Shown piece after piece: positions 40,670 through 49,807 of a stretch of 64,000 nucleotides of DNA. The position numbers were made by a program, and so were the translations under genes. Source of the stretch: Arthrobacter globiformis (GTDB lineage Bacteria; Actinomycetota; Actinomycetes; Actinomycetales; Micrococcaceae); assembly GCF_030815865.1 (NCBI RefSeq), contig NZ_JAUSXI010000001.1, positions 2,046,001-2,110,000 on the forward strand. The letters run 5' to 3'. A model generated the notes under the pieces. That model was not told the origin of the DNA, ran no database searches, and saw only the letters and a list, made by a program, of their open reading frames with translations. The stretch's first letter is position 1, and each line of letters starts with the position of its first letter.

Positions 40670-40826
40670 CGAAGGTACCAAGTTCCCATTGCATACGACA
40701 GCGGCGCAAGTCACACTGGAAAGTGCTACTCCAGCCGAATTACAAGCGTGAATTTCATCCGGACTTCATGCGCGTAGCAGCTGTTGCGGCACTTCCCCAG
40801 GGGAGCTCATGACAAGGAGGATCCAC

Positions 40827-41423
40827 GTGAGTCCGAAAGGCGAAGCAGGAGAGCTGAAGCAACCCTCGACGGCCGGCGTTGCCGTGCCCGCAAGCGGTGC
40901 TCAGGGCCTTCTCTTCACTGAGGACCTCCCGGTTCTGGATGAGGACGCCGGCTACCGCGGGCCCACGGCCTGCAAAGCCGCCGGCATCACGTATCGGCAG
41001 CTCGACTATTGGGCGCGCACCGGCCTGGTGGAGCCTGCAGTCCGCGGCGCAGCGGGCTCCGGCTCCCAGCGGCTCTACGGTTTCCGCGACATCCTGGTCC
41101 TGAAGGTGGTCAAGCGCCTGCTGGACACCGGCGTCTCGCTGCAGCAGATCCGCAGCGCGGTGGAGCACCTCCGTGAACGCGGTGTCGAGGACCTGGCCCA
41201 GATCACCCTCATGAGCGACGGCGCCAGCGTCTACGAATGCACCTCCGCGGACGAGGTCATCGATCTCGTGCAGGGCGGCCAGGGCGTGTTCGGCATCGCC
41301 GTGGGCCGTGTGTGGCGCGAAGTCGAGGGGAGCCTCGCCTCGCTGCCCAGCGAGCACGCCGGCGAACAGACGTTCGCAGACGACGAGCTCAGCAAGCGCC
41401 GCGCGGCCCGCAAGATCGGCTAG
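40827..41423 (+). CDS. MerR-family transcriptional regulator (Rv1830-like)
   Basis: A 198-aa MerR-type protein. The helix-turn-helix is in YRGPTACKAAGITYRQLDYW and RLYGFRDILVLKVVKRLLDT; a helical tail follows. I chose the GTG at 40827 because AAGGAGG lies 6 nt upstream; an ATG six codons earlier is in the leader. Together with the gene at 39350 it forms the conserved two-MerR cluster. It ends at a strong terminator facing the orphan ParA. Confidence 0.9.
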   Translation: MSPKGEAGELKQPSTAGVAVPASGAQGLLFTEDLPVLDEDAGYRGPTACKAAGITYRQLDYWARTGLVEPAVRGAAGSGSQRLYGFRDILVLKVVKRLLDTGVSLQQIRSAVEHLRERGVEDLAQITLMSDGASVYECTSADEVIDLVQGGQGVFGIAVGRVWREVEGSLASLPSEHAGEQTFADDELSKRRAARKIG

Positions 41424-41445
41424 CGGCGCCAGCCACGAGATTACG

Positions 41446-41483
41446 CAGAAGGCCGCCTCCCGTCGGGGAGGCGGCCTTTTCTG
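41446..41483. terminator. Bidirectional terminator between merR and parA-like gene
   Basis: AAGGCCGCCTCCC (41449-41461) pairs with GGGAGGCGGCCTT with a short GTCG loop, followed by TT. The stem has flanking CAGAA/TTCTG. It lies between convergent genes. Confidence 0.9.
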
Positions 41484-41518
41484 CATTCGGCAGGGCCCCG
41501 GTGATCCGGGGCTGGGCT

Positions 41519-42340
41519 TTACCGCGCGCTTCGGCTGCGGCTGGTCTTGTTGGTGGCCAGAAGATTTCCCAGCAGCGTGTCGTAGAGCCCGGCCGCGGCC
41601 TTGGCGGAGTCGCCGGGCCAGTGGTGGACGGAATGGGCCGCGCCCTGAATCTGCTGCCAATTGGCCTGCTCCGGGATGTGCGGAGCCAGCAGGAGGTCGC
41701 CGAACATTGTCTGCATCTCGGCAAGGCGGAAAGCGTGCTCGGAGGACCCGGAGCGAACGCGGTTGGCCACGATGCCGGCAGGGGACAGGTTCGGCGCGAA
41801 TTCCTGCCGGAACAGCTGGATGGCCCGCATGGTGCGTTCAGTGCCGGCCACGGAGAAGAGCCCGGGCTCGGCCACCAGGGCAACCTTGTTGCTTGCCGAC
41901 CACGCCATGCGCGTCAGCCCGTTCAGGGACGGCGGGCAGTCCACCAGGACGAGCTCGTACGAGTCCGCGCCGGCCAGCACCGCGGACAGCCTGCGCAAAT
42001 CGCGCTTGCCAAGGTCCGGACGGTCGTAAATTCCGGCGTACGCGGATCCGACGGCGACGTCGAGGACCGCTGGGCCGGAGCCGTTGACGGCCGCCCGGCT
42101 GATCCAGCCGCTGGGCACGACGTTCTCCGCAAGTTTGGCCTTGCGTGGATTCTTCAGCATCCTGCCGATGTCCAGCTTGTCGCTGGGCTGCACGCCGAGG
42201 GCTGTGCTTGCGTCGGCATGGGGATCGAGGTCCACTACGAGGGTTGGGATGCCTGCGGCCAGTGCCGCAGACGCCAGTCCGGTTGTAACGGATGTCTTGC
42301 CGACACCGCCCTTGAGGCTGCTGATGCTGACTACTTGCAC
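41519..42340 (-). CDS. Orphan ParA-family ATPase
   Basis: A 273-aa ParA/MinD-type ATPase with Walker A SSLKGGVGKTSVTTG near the N-terminus and Walker B-like LVLVDCPPSLNGL. It lacks a neighbouring ParB. The start is uncertain: a GTG at 42340 (VQVVSISSLKGG) fits homologues best, while a TTG at 42352 adds four residues. The C-terminus is basic (NKTSRSRSAR). It is divergent from pyc across a palindrome-rich spacer. Function unknown; plasmid-like or positioning ATPases share this architecture. Confidence 0.85.
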   Translation of the reverse strand: MQVVSISSLKGGVGKTSVTTGLASAALAAGIPTLVVDLDPHADASTALGVQPSDKLDIGRMLKNPRKAKLAENVVPSGWISRAAVNGSGPAVLDVAVGSAYAGIYDRPDLGKRDLRRLSAVLAGADSYELVLVDCPPSLNGLTRMAWSASNKVALVAEPGLFSVAGTERTMRAIQLFRQEFAPNLSPAGIVANRVRSGSSEHAFRLAEMQTMFGDLLLAPHIPEQANWQQIQGAAHSVHHWPGDSAKAAAGLYDTLLGNLLATNKTSRSRSAR

Positions 42341-42490
42341 TTGAGAGACCAATACCTAACGCCGGTTGCCGTGTTGGGGTACGTTCCGTTCCGGTGCTGC
42401 CGGAACCGGGGCAGGCTTCCGCCGCCCCATTCATCATATGTTGACCTCGGCCCGAATCCCTTCTTATGCGGATCCGGGCATGCCTCCCCG

Positions 42491-42520
42491 GCCGGCCCGG
42501 CCCGGCCGGGCCGGGCCGGC
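42491..42520. repeat. 30-bp perfect GC palindrome
   Basis: Each arm is 15 bases of only G and C; the whole is self-complementary around 42505/42506. No spacer loop is present, so a cruciform or hairpin would need a distorted tip. Confidence 0.85.
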
Positions 42521-42567
42521 GTCGTCCTTCGGCGGCAGTGCGCCGAAAGCGAATGGTGGTGGTTTAG

Positions 42568-42599
42568 CGGCAGTAAATATGGACCGGCAGTGAATATGG
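42568..42599 (+). repeat. Two 15-bp direct repeats, 17-bp period
   Basis: CGGCAGTAAATATGG (42568-42582) and CGGCAGTGAATATGG (42585-42599) differ at one base and are separated by AC. Possible regulator binding pair upstream of pyc. Confidence 0.6.
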
Positions 42600-42712
42600 C
42601 CCGGAGATGACGGATAATTCTGTGATGGTAGACACAATGATTTGTGTTTCGTCCGGCCCGTCTTACACACTGTGACCACTCACCGATACACCCGCAATGA
42701 TGCAGGAGAAGT

Positions 42713-45700
42713 ATGTTTTCCAAGATTCTGGTGGCCAACCGCGGAGAAATCGCAATCCGTGCTTTCCGCGCCGGCTACGAACTGGGCGCCAAGACAGTCG
42801 CCGTGTTCCCCAACGAGGACCGCAACTCGATCCACCGCCAGAAGGCCGATGAGGCGTATCTGATCGGCGAAGAGGGCCACCCCGTCCGCGCCTACCTGGA
42901 CGTCGACGAAGTGGTGCGGGTTGCCAAGGAGTCCGGTGCGGACGCCATCTACCCGGGCTACGGCTTCCTCTCCGAGAACCCCGACCTTGCGCGTGCCGCG
43001 AAAGGCCGCCGGCATCACCTTTGTGGGCCCGCCCGCGGAGGTCCTGGAACTCGCCGGCAACAAGGTGGCCGCCCTGGAGGCCGCCCGCAAGGCTGGCGTC
43101 CCCGTGCTGAAGTCGAGCGCCCCGTCGAAGGACCTTGACGAACTGATCGCTGCTGCGGATGAGATCGGCTTCCCCATTTTCGCCAAGGCAGTAGCCGGCG
43201 GCGGCGGACGCGGCATGCGCCGCGTCGACACCCGCGAAGCCCTGCCTGAGGCGCTGCAGTCCGCCATGCGCGAGGCCGACGCCGCCTTCGGTGACCCCAC
43301 CATGTTCCTTGAGCAGGCAGTGCTCCGCCCGCGCCACATCGAGGTCCAGATCCTGGCCGACGCCGAGGGCAACGTCATGCACCTCTTCGAGCGTGACTGT
43401 TCCATCCAGCGCCGCCACCAGAAGGTCATCGAGATCGCCCCGGCCCCCAACCTGGACGAAGGCATCCGCCAGGCCCTGTACCGGGACGCCGTGAAGTTCG
43501 CCAAGGCCCTGAACTACGTCAACGCCGGTACCGTGGAGTTCCTGGTGGACACTGTGGGCGAACGCGCCGGCCAGCACGTCTTCATCGAAATGAACCCCCG
43601 CATCCAGGTGGAGCACACCGTCACGGAGGAGGTCACCGACGTCGACCTCGTCCAGGCGCAGATGCGCATCGCCGCCGGTGAGACCCTGGCCGATCTGGGT
43701 CTGTCCCAGGAGACCGTCTTCCTCAAGGGTGCCGCGCTGCAGAGCCGCATCACCACCGAGGACCCGGCCAACGGCTTCCGGCCCGACGTCGGAAAGATCA
43801 CCGGTTACCGCTCCGCCGGCGGTGCCGGCGTAAGGCTCGACGGCGGCACCGTCTACTCGGGCGCCGAAATCAGCCCGCACTTCGACTCCATGCTGGTGAA
43901 GCTCACCTGCCGCGGCCGGGACTACCCCGCCGCGGTGGCCAGGGCGCGCCGAGCTTTGGCGGAGTTCCGAATCCGTGGTGTCTCCACCAACATCTCGTTC
44001 CTTCAGGCCGTCCTTGACGATCCGGACTTCATCGCCGGCAACGTGGCCACGTCATTCATCGACGAGCGCCCCCAGCTGCTGAAGTCGCGCGTCTCCGCGG
44101 ACCGCGGCACCAAGCTGCTGACGTGGCTCGCCGAGGTGACCGTGAACAAGCCCAACGGTGAGCTGCCGGTCCGCACCGACCCGGCGGACAAGCTCCCCGC
44201 AGTCACCGGCGCTGAGGCCCGCCCCGGTTCCCGCCAGCGGCTCCTGGAACTCGGCCCGGAGGGCTTCGCCAAGGCGCTGCGTGAACAGAAGGCCGTCGCC
44301 GTCACCGACACCACCTTCCGCGACGCCCACCAGTCCCTGCTGGCCACCCGCGTCCGCACGAGGGACCTGGTGGCTGCCGCACCCGCGGTCTCCAACCTCC
44401 TGCCGGAACTGCTGTCCGTTGAAGCCTGGGGCGGCGCCACCTACGACGTCGCGCTGCGGTTCCTCGGCGAGGATCCCTGGGACCGGCTGGCCGCGCTGCG
44501 CAAGACCCTGCCGAACATCTGCCTGCAGATGCTGCTCCGCGGCCGGAACACTGTGGGCTACACCCCGTACCCCGAGGAAGTGACCGAGGCTTTCGTCAAC
44601 GAGGCGGCCGCCACGGGCATCGACATCTTCCGCATCTTCGACGCGCTGAACGACGTCAGCCAGATGGCGCCGGCCATCCGCGCGGTGCGGGCCACAGGCA
44701 CCGCCGTCGCCGAGGTGGCACTGTGCTACACGGGCGACATGCTGGACCCGGAAGAGAAGCTCTACACGCTGGATTACTACCTGGGCCTCGCGGACAAGAT
44801 CGTCGACGCCGGTGCCCATATCCTGGCCATCAAGGACATGGCAGGCCTGCTGCGTCCGGCGGCGGCCGCGAAGCTTGTCGCGGCACTGCGGGAACGGTTC
44901 GACCTCCCGGTCCACCTGCACACCCACGACACCGCCGGTGGCCAGCTGGCCACCCTGATTGCGGCAGTCGACGCAGGCGTCGACGCCGTCGATGTGGCCT
45001 CGGCGTCCCTGGCTGGCACCACGAGCCAGCCGTCGGCGTCGGCCCTGGTTGCGGCCCTGGCCCACACGGAACGTGACACGGGGCTCAGCCTGGCCGCGGT
45101 CTGTTCCCTCGAGCCGTACTGGGAGGCCGTGCGCAGGGTTTACGCACCCTTCGAATCGGGCCTGCCGGGTCCGACAGGCCGCGTGTACCAGCACGAAATC
45201 CCGGGCGGGCAGCTGTCCAACCTCCGCCAGCAGGCCATGGCGCTGGGCCTGGGCGAACGCTTTGAGGCGATCGAGGACATGTACACGGCCGCGGACCGGA
45301 TCCTGGGCCACCTGGTCAAGGTGACCCCGTCGTCGAAGGTGGTGGGCGACCTCGCCCTGCACCTCGTCGGGCTGAACGCAGACCCGGCCGACTTCAACGA
45401 GAACCCGCAGAACTATGACATCCCCGACTCCGTCATCGGGTTCCTGTCCGGTGAGCTGGGCGATCCTCCGGGAGGCTGGCCGGAGCCGTTCCGCACCAAG
45501 GCCCTCCAGGGCCGCAGCGTCAAGGTGCGCGACGCCGAGCTGAGCGCCGAGGACAGCGCGGCTCTCCGCGGCGACTCGAAGACCCGACAGCAGACCCTGA
45601 ACCGGCTCCTTTTCGCGGGGCCGACGAAGGACTACCTCAAGAGCGTCGAGACCTACGGCAACGTGTCGGTCCTGGACACCCGCGACTACCTGTACGGCCT

Positions 45701-46109
45701 GCAGCGCGGCGAAGAGCACGTGATGCAGCTCGAAAAGGGTGTGCGCCTCATCGCGTCCCTGGAAGCTGTGTCGGAGCCGGACGAGAAGGGTATGCGCACG
45801 GTCATGTGCACGCTCAACGGTCAGTCCCGCCCGGTCTCGGTGCGCGACAAGTCCGTGGTCAGCAATGTGAAGACGGCGGAGAAGGCTGACGCGTCCGTGC
45901 CGGGTCATGTCGCCGCTCCCTTCGCAGGCGCCGTGACGGTCACCGTCAAGGCAGGCGACACCGTCAACGCCGGTGACACGGTTGCCACCATCGAGGCGAT
46001 GAAGATGGAGGCATCCATCACGACGCCGGTGGGCGGCAAGGTGACGCGGCTGGCCATTTCCGCTGTGGAACAGGTTCAGGGCGGTGACCTGCTGATCGTC
46101 GTCGAATAG
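42713..46109 (+). pseudogene. pyc: Pyruvate carboxylase, split by a one-base frameshift
   Basis: The reading frame begins at ATG 42713 (MFSKILVANRGEIAI) and is shifted at the AAA of 43001-43003; the second frame continues to 46109. Removing one A gives 1131 codons, the normal size. Domains: biotin carboxylase (about 1-450; AGGGGRGMRRVD, EMNPRIQVEHTVTEEV), carboxyltransferase with TFRDAHQSLLATRVRTRDL near residue 530, PYC-type linker, and biotinyl domain with EAMKMEAS at the C-terminus. It would replenish oxaloacetate from pyruvate. The rest is intact, so this is either a sequence error or a very recent mutation. RBS AGGAGA is present. Confidence 0.88.
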
Positions 46110-46153
46110 GTGACTGTTGAGCAGATGACCGGCGGCTAGACGACCGCTGAATA

Positions 46154-46186
46154 ACCTGCAGGGCGGCCTGCGGCCGCCCTGCAGGT
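46154..46186. terminator. Perfect 15-bp hairpin after pyc
   Basis: ACCTGCAGGGCGGCC (46154-46168) pairs with GGCCGCCCTGCAGGT (46172-46186) with a TGC loop, 45 nt after the pyc stop. There is no T tract, so it may be a rho-assisted terminator or RNA stability element. Confidence 0.75.
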
Positions 46187-46304
46187 AGGGTGGAAGACAG
46201 AAAAAAGGTTGTGGGGACGGCGCTGAGCCGCCCCCACAGCCATTTCCGAACCACATTGGTTGCCGGAACCCCGCCGGCAGCCAGTACGAAACAGAGCGGA
46301 AGCC

Positions 46305-47696
46305 ATGACGCAGACCAATACGCCCAAGCCCGGGCCGCGCCCCGACCGGAGGCCTTCAATCTCCCAAGGCAGCGTCGTCGACGTTGCGGGGGAGGCCGGG
46401 GCCGGTCCCGGCGGCGTGTCTCCGGCGGACGGCGCGGACGCAGCGGTGACCAGTGACGTGGCTCCGGCAAGGGACATCAGCGTGGTGACCGTTTCCGACG
46501 GCCAGGACCGCACCTCCGCCGGATCGCTCTCCGCAGTCGGCGGCGTGGTGCAACAGGAGACGGTGACATCGGCCATGCCCGTTGTGACCGCCGGCCCCGG
46601 TGTTACCGCCAGCGACATCGACGAACTTGCCGCAACCGGCGCAGCCGCCGCGGGCACAGAGCCGGCTGATGCATCGGGCGCAGCCACTGCCGCCGAACCG
46701 GCGACCGAGCCGGGTGATATCAGTGAAAAAGCGAAGGACCTTCCGGGGCGCCGTGAGCGGCCAGAGGGGCCGGAGCCCGCTGCCGCGCTCACCGCCGACC
46801 GTCTCCTGACCAGAACCGCAGCCGCCCCGGTGTCAGGCTGGCGCCGCTGGCTGTACCAGGCAACCCTGGGCTACGTGAACCTGGGCGACTCGGACCAGGT
46901 CCGAATCCAGCGGGCCATGGAGCACCGCATCGCCATGCGGCTGGGGGAGCGGACCCGGTACGTGCCCGTGCTCTCGCGCAAGGGCGGAGTGGGCAAGACC
47001 ACCGTCACCACGCTGCTCGGCATGGTGCTGGCGGAGCTGCGTGAGGACCGGGTCATCGCGATGGATGCGAATCCGGACCGGGGCACCCTATCGGACCGGT
47101 CGCCGGGCAGGGCTGATTTCACGGCCCGCCAGCTGGTGAAGGACAGGTTCACGGTCGACTCATTCGCCCAGTTGTCCAACTACACGGCCAGGGAGGGTTC
47201 GCGCCTGGATGTGCTGGCCTCGGACACAGATCCCATGGTGGCGCACGCCTTCGACGACTCCGACTACCGTGCAGTCACCGACATCCTGGGCCGGTACTAC
47301 TCGATCGTGCTCACCGACTCAGGCACCGGCATGGTGCACTCGGTCATGAAGGGCACGCTGGAGAAGGCCGATGCCGTGGTGCTCGTCTCGGGCGGCAGCG
47401 TCGATGAGGCCCGGCTGGCGTCCGAAACGCTGTCCTGGCTTGAGGCCCACGGCCGGCAGGATCTCGTCGCCAAGGCAACAGTGGTCATCAACATGGCTGC
47501 CGGCAACCGCACCCTGGTCAACATCGACGAAATTGAGCAGCATTTCCTGTCCCGGGTGAAGAATGTGGTGCGGATTCCGCATGACCCACACCTGGCGGAA
47601 GGCTCGCGGATCCGCCTGGGCCAGCTGAAGCCGGCAACCCGTGCCGCAGCCGTGGAGCTGGCCGCGCTGGTGGTAGATGAGCTGCAGCAGGCCTGA
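46305..47696 (+). CDS. MinD/ParA-like ATPase with long disordered N-terminus
   Basis: A 463-aa protein. The first roughly 190 residues are Ala/Gly/Thr/Asp-rich and disordered; the ATPase core starts near residue 225 with Walker A SRKGGVGKTTVTTLLG and MDANPDRGTLSD. Related proteins are found beside type VII secretion or polar-growth genes, and in the M. tuberculosis Rv2184c region. No membrane helix is seen, though a C-terminal amphipathic segment is possible. The ATG is preceded by AGAGCGGAA. The gene is followed by an inverted repeat before the convergent synthetase gene. Confidence 0.85.
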   Translation: MTQTNTPKPGPRPDRRPSISQGSVVDVAGEAGAGPGGVSPADGADAAVTSDVAPARDISVVTVSDGQDRTSAGSLSAVGGVVQQETVTSAMPVVTAGPGVTASDIDELAATGAAAAGTEPADASGAATAAEPATEPGDISEKAKDLPGRRERPEGPEPAAALTADRLLTRTAAAPVSGWRRWLYQATLGYVNLGDSDQVRIQRAMEHRIAMRLGERTRYVPVLSRKGGVGKTTVTTLLGMVLAELREDRVIAMDANPDRGTLSDRSPGRADFTARQLVKDRFTVDSFAQLSNYTAREGSRLDVLASDTDPMVAHAFDDSDYRAVTDILGRYYSIVLTDSGTGMVHSVMKGTLEKADAVVLVSGGSVDEARLASETLSWLEAHGRQDLVAKATVVINMAAGNRTLVNIDEIEQHFLSRVKNVVRIPHDPHLAEGSRIRLGQLKPATRAAAVELAALVVDELQQA

Positions 47697-47708
47697 CCCG
47701 CCGCCGTC

Positions 47709-47775
47709 GGGAGTTTTTGTACACTTATTGGCTTCTGGAGGCCCCGGCAGTGCCGACAAGTGGACAAAAACTCCC
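47709..47775. repeat. 16-bp imperfect inverted repeat between convergent genes
   Basis: GGGAGTTTTTGTACAC (47709-47724) and GTGGACAAAAACTCCC (47760-47775) pair with one mismatch across a 35-nt centre that contains GGCTTCTGGAGGCCCCGGCAG, itself able to fold. It could be a terminator structure, a small element or a binding site. Confidence 0.7.
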
Positions 47776-47792
47776 TAACGAGTACTCCAGCC

Positions 47793-49613
47793 CTAGGCGC
47801 GGGTGGGCTTCGGCGACTTGTACATGTCGTCGATCACGGCTTCGAAGTCCTTCATGACCTGCGCGCGCTTGACCTTCATGGACGGGGTCAGGTGGCCGGA
47901 GGCTTCGGTGAAGTCGCTCGGCACGATCCGGAAGGACTTGATGGCCTCCGCCTGCGACACCGACTGGTTGGCCTGGTTGATGAGCTCCTGCACGGCGGCC
48001 TTGATCTCGGCGTGGCCGGCGGCGTCGCTCAGCTTCGTGTTCCCCGGCAGACCGTGGCGTTGCAGCCAGCCCGGGAGGGCTTCCTCATCGAGAGTCACGA
48101 GGGCGCTGATGAACGGGCGGTTGTCACCAACGACGAGTACCTGTGACACCAGGGCATCCGCCCGGATCTGGTCCTCGAGCAGTGCGGGAACCACATTCTT
48201 GCCGCTGGCGGTGACAATGATTTCCTTCTTCCGCCCGGTGATCAGCAGGTAGCCGTCCTCGTCGAGCTGGCCGATATCCCCGGTGCGGAACCAGCCATCA
48301 GCGAACGACTCGTCCGTGAGGTCGGGGCGCTGGTAGTACCCCCGCATGACGCAGGTGCCCTTGACGAGGATCTCGCCGTCGTCGGCAATCTGAACGCTGT
48401 TGCCTGGAATCGGGGCGCCCACTGTGCCGATTTTGATGCGCTCTGGCGTGTTGACGCTGACGGGTGCCGTGGTTTCGGTGAGGCCGTAGCCTTCCAGGAT
48501 CTGCAGGCCGATACCTTGGAAAAAGTGGCCCAGCCGTTCGCCCAGCGGGCCGCCGCCGGACACGGCATGGGCCACCTCGCCGCCCATGGCGGCGCGGAGC
48601 TTGCCGTAGACGAGCTTGTCGAAGATCGCGTGCCTGATCTTCAGGCCCAGGCCGACGCCGCCGCCCTGCCGTGCACGGGAGTAGGCGATCGCGGTCTCGG
48701 CGGCCCTGCGGAAGATCGCGCCCTTGCCGCCATCCTCGGCCTTGGTGAGGGCCGAGTTGTATACCTTTTCGAAGACGCGGGGAACGGCAAGGATGAACGT
48801 CGGCTTGTAGCTCTGCAGGTCGGGCAGCAGGTGCTTGATGTCGGGGGTGTGCGCCACGGTGACGCCGGCGGCGACGGCCAGGACCGATATGAAGCGCGCG
48901 AAGACATGCGCCAGCGGCAGGAACATGATGGTGCGGGACTGCTCATTGACCACGCCGCTCAGCGAGGTGGCAAGGGCATTCTCGGACAGCTCCACGAAGT
49001 TTCCGTGGGTCAGTTCGCAGCCTTTAGGCCGGCCGGTGGTGCCCGACGTGTAGATGATGGTGGCGAGGTCGCGGAGCCCGGCGGAGCGCCGCCGGGCGTC
49101 GAGTTCGTCGTCGCTGATGGCGGTGCCCGCCGCGCGCACGCTTTCGAGGCCGTCCCCCTCCAGCTGCCACACGTGGGTCAGTGCGGTGAGGCCTTCGGTG
49201 GCAGCGGCCTGCCGAATGATGTTTTCGTGGTGGTCCGATTCGCCGAATGCAGCGACGGCACCGGAGTCGCCCAGGTTCCAGGCGACCTGGGAAGGCGACG
49301 ACGTTTCGTAGATGGGAACGGAAACGCCACCTGCGAACCAGATGGCGAAGTCGATGAGTGCCCACTCGTATCGGGTACGCGACATGATGCCCACGCGGTC
49401 GCCCGCACTGACGCCGCTGGCGATGAGCCCCTTGGCGAGGGCGGACACGTCGGCCACAAAGTCCTTGGCCCGGATGTCCTGCCACTGGCCGGCAGAGTCG
49501 AGGCGCGAAAACAGGGCAGGGTTGGATGCCTTCGCTGCCTGGCGCAGTACAAGGTCCGTGATATTGCTGTCCAGAGGGACGTTCGCCAAGGGCGGAACGC
49601 TGAATTCGCGCAC
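47793..49613 (-). CDS. Long-chain acyl-CoA synthetase (AMP-dependent synthetase family)
   Basis: A 606-aa adenylate-forming ligase. The AMP-binding motif is YTSGTTGRPKG (about 185) and GYGLTET is the A5 motif; YLLITGRKKEI is the linker region. It activates fatty acids with CoA and ATP, feeding beta-oxidation or lipid synthesis. Corresponds in position to fadD15 (Rv2187). The GTG start has AAAGGAG 5 nt upstream. It is divergent from the ROK glucokinase across 194 nt. Confidence 0.93.
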   Translation of the reverse strand: MREFSVPPLANVPLDSNITDLVLRQAAKASNPALFSRLDSAGQWQDIRAKDFVADVSALAKGLIASGVSAGDRVGIMSRTRYEWALIDFAIWFAGGVSVPIYETSSPSQVAWNLGDSGAVAAFGESDHHENIIRQAAATEGLTALTHVWQLEGDGLESVRAAGTAISDDELDARRRSAGLRDLATIIYTSGTTGRPKGCELTHGNFVELSENALATSLSGVVNEQSRTIMFLPLAHVFARFISVLAVAAGVTVAHTPDIKHLLPDLQSYKPTFILAVPRVFEKVYNSALTKAEDGGKGAIFRRAAETAIAYSRARQGGGVGLGLKIRHAIFDKLVYGKLRAAMGGEVAHAVSGGGPLGERLGHFFQGIGLQILEGYGLTETTAPVSVNTPERIKIGTVGAPIPGNSVQIADDGEILVKGTCVMRGYYQRPDLTDESFADGWFRTGDIGQLDEDGYLLITGRKKEIIVTASGKNVVPALLEDQIRADALVSQVLVVGDNRPFISALVTLDEEALPGWLQRHGLPGNTKLSDAAGHAEIKAAVQELINQANQSVSQAEAIKSFRIVPSDFTEASGHLTPSMKVKRAQVMKDFEAVIDDMYKSPKPTRA

Positions 49614-49793
49614 GTTAGCTCCTTTGATATCCGTTGGCCGCAGCGGGTAGTCCTAACCTTAGTACGTCACGTGGCGGTGGCCGGCAGATCGTGGTTACCC
49701 ATCGGTAACTTTACGGCTAAGGGGTGCGAGCCGCCAGTGTGCAGGACGTGTCGTTCGGGTGTCCTACCTGCGAAGACGCTCTGCGGCGACACC

Positions 49794-49799
49794 TAGAAT
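49794..49799 (+). promoter_or_regulatory. Candidate -10 element for glk
   Basis: TAGAAT ends 8 nt before the ATG at 49808; no Shine-Dalgarno motif. Fits a leaderless or near-leaderless start. Confidence 0.4.
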
Positions 49800-49807
49800 G
49801 GGGGACT

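Larger units (their letters stand above)
42341..42712. other. Divergent spacer between parA-like gene and pyc
   Basis: 372 bases without a gene. It holds a 30-bp palindrome (42491-42520), a pair of 15-bp direct repeats (42568-42599) and an inverted repeat ACACAA-TGAT-TTGTGT (42632-42647). AGGAGA before the pyc ATG is a ribosome binding site. Promoters for both genes must lie here but I cannot place them with confidence. Confidence 0.6.

Noticed and set aside
44052..46256. A 734-codon open frame antisense to pyruvate carboxylase
   Set aside because: A GC-bias shadow of a highly biased gene; the product is His/Arg/Gln-rich without motifs, and pyc is a certain gene on the opposite strand.
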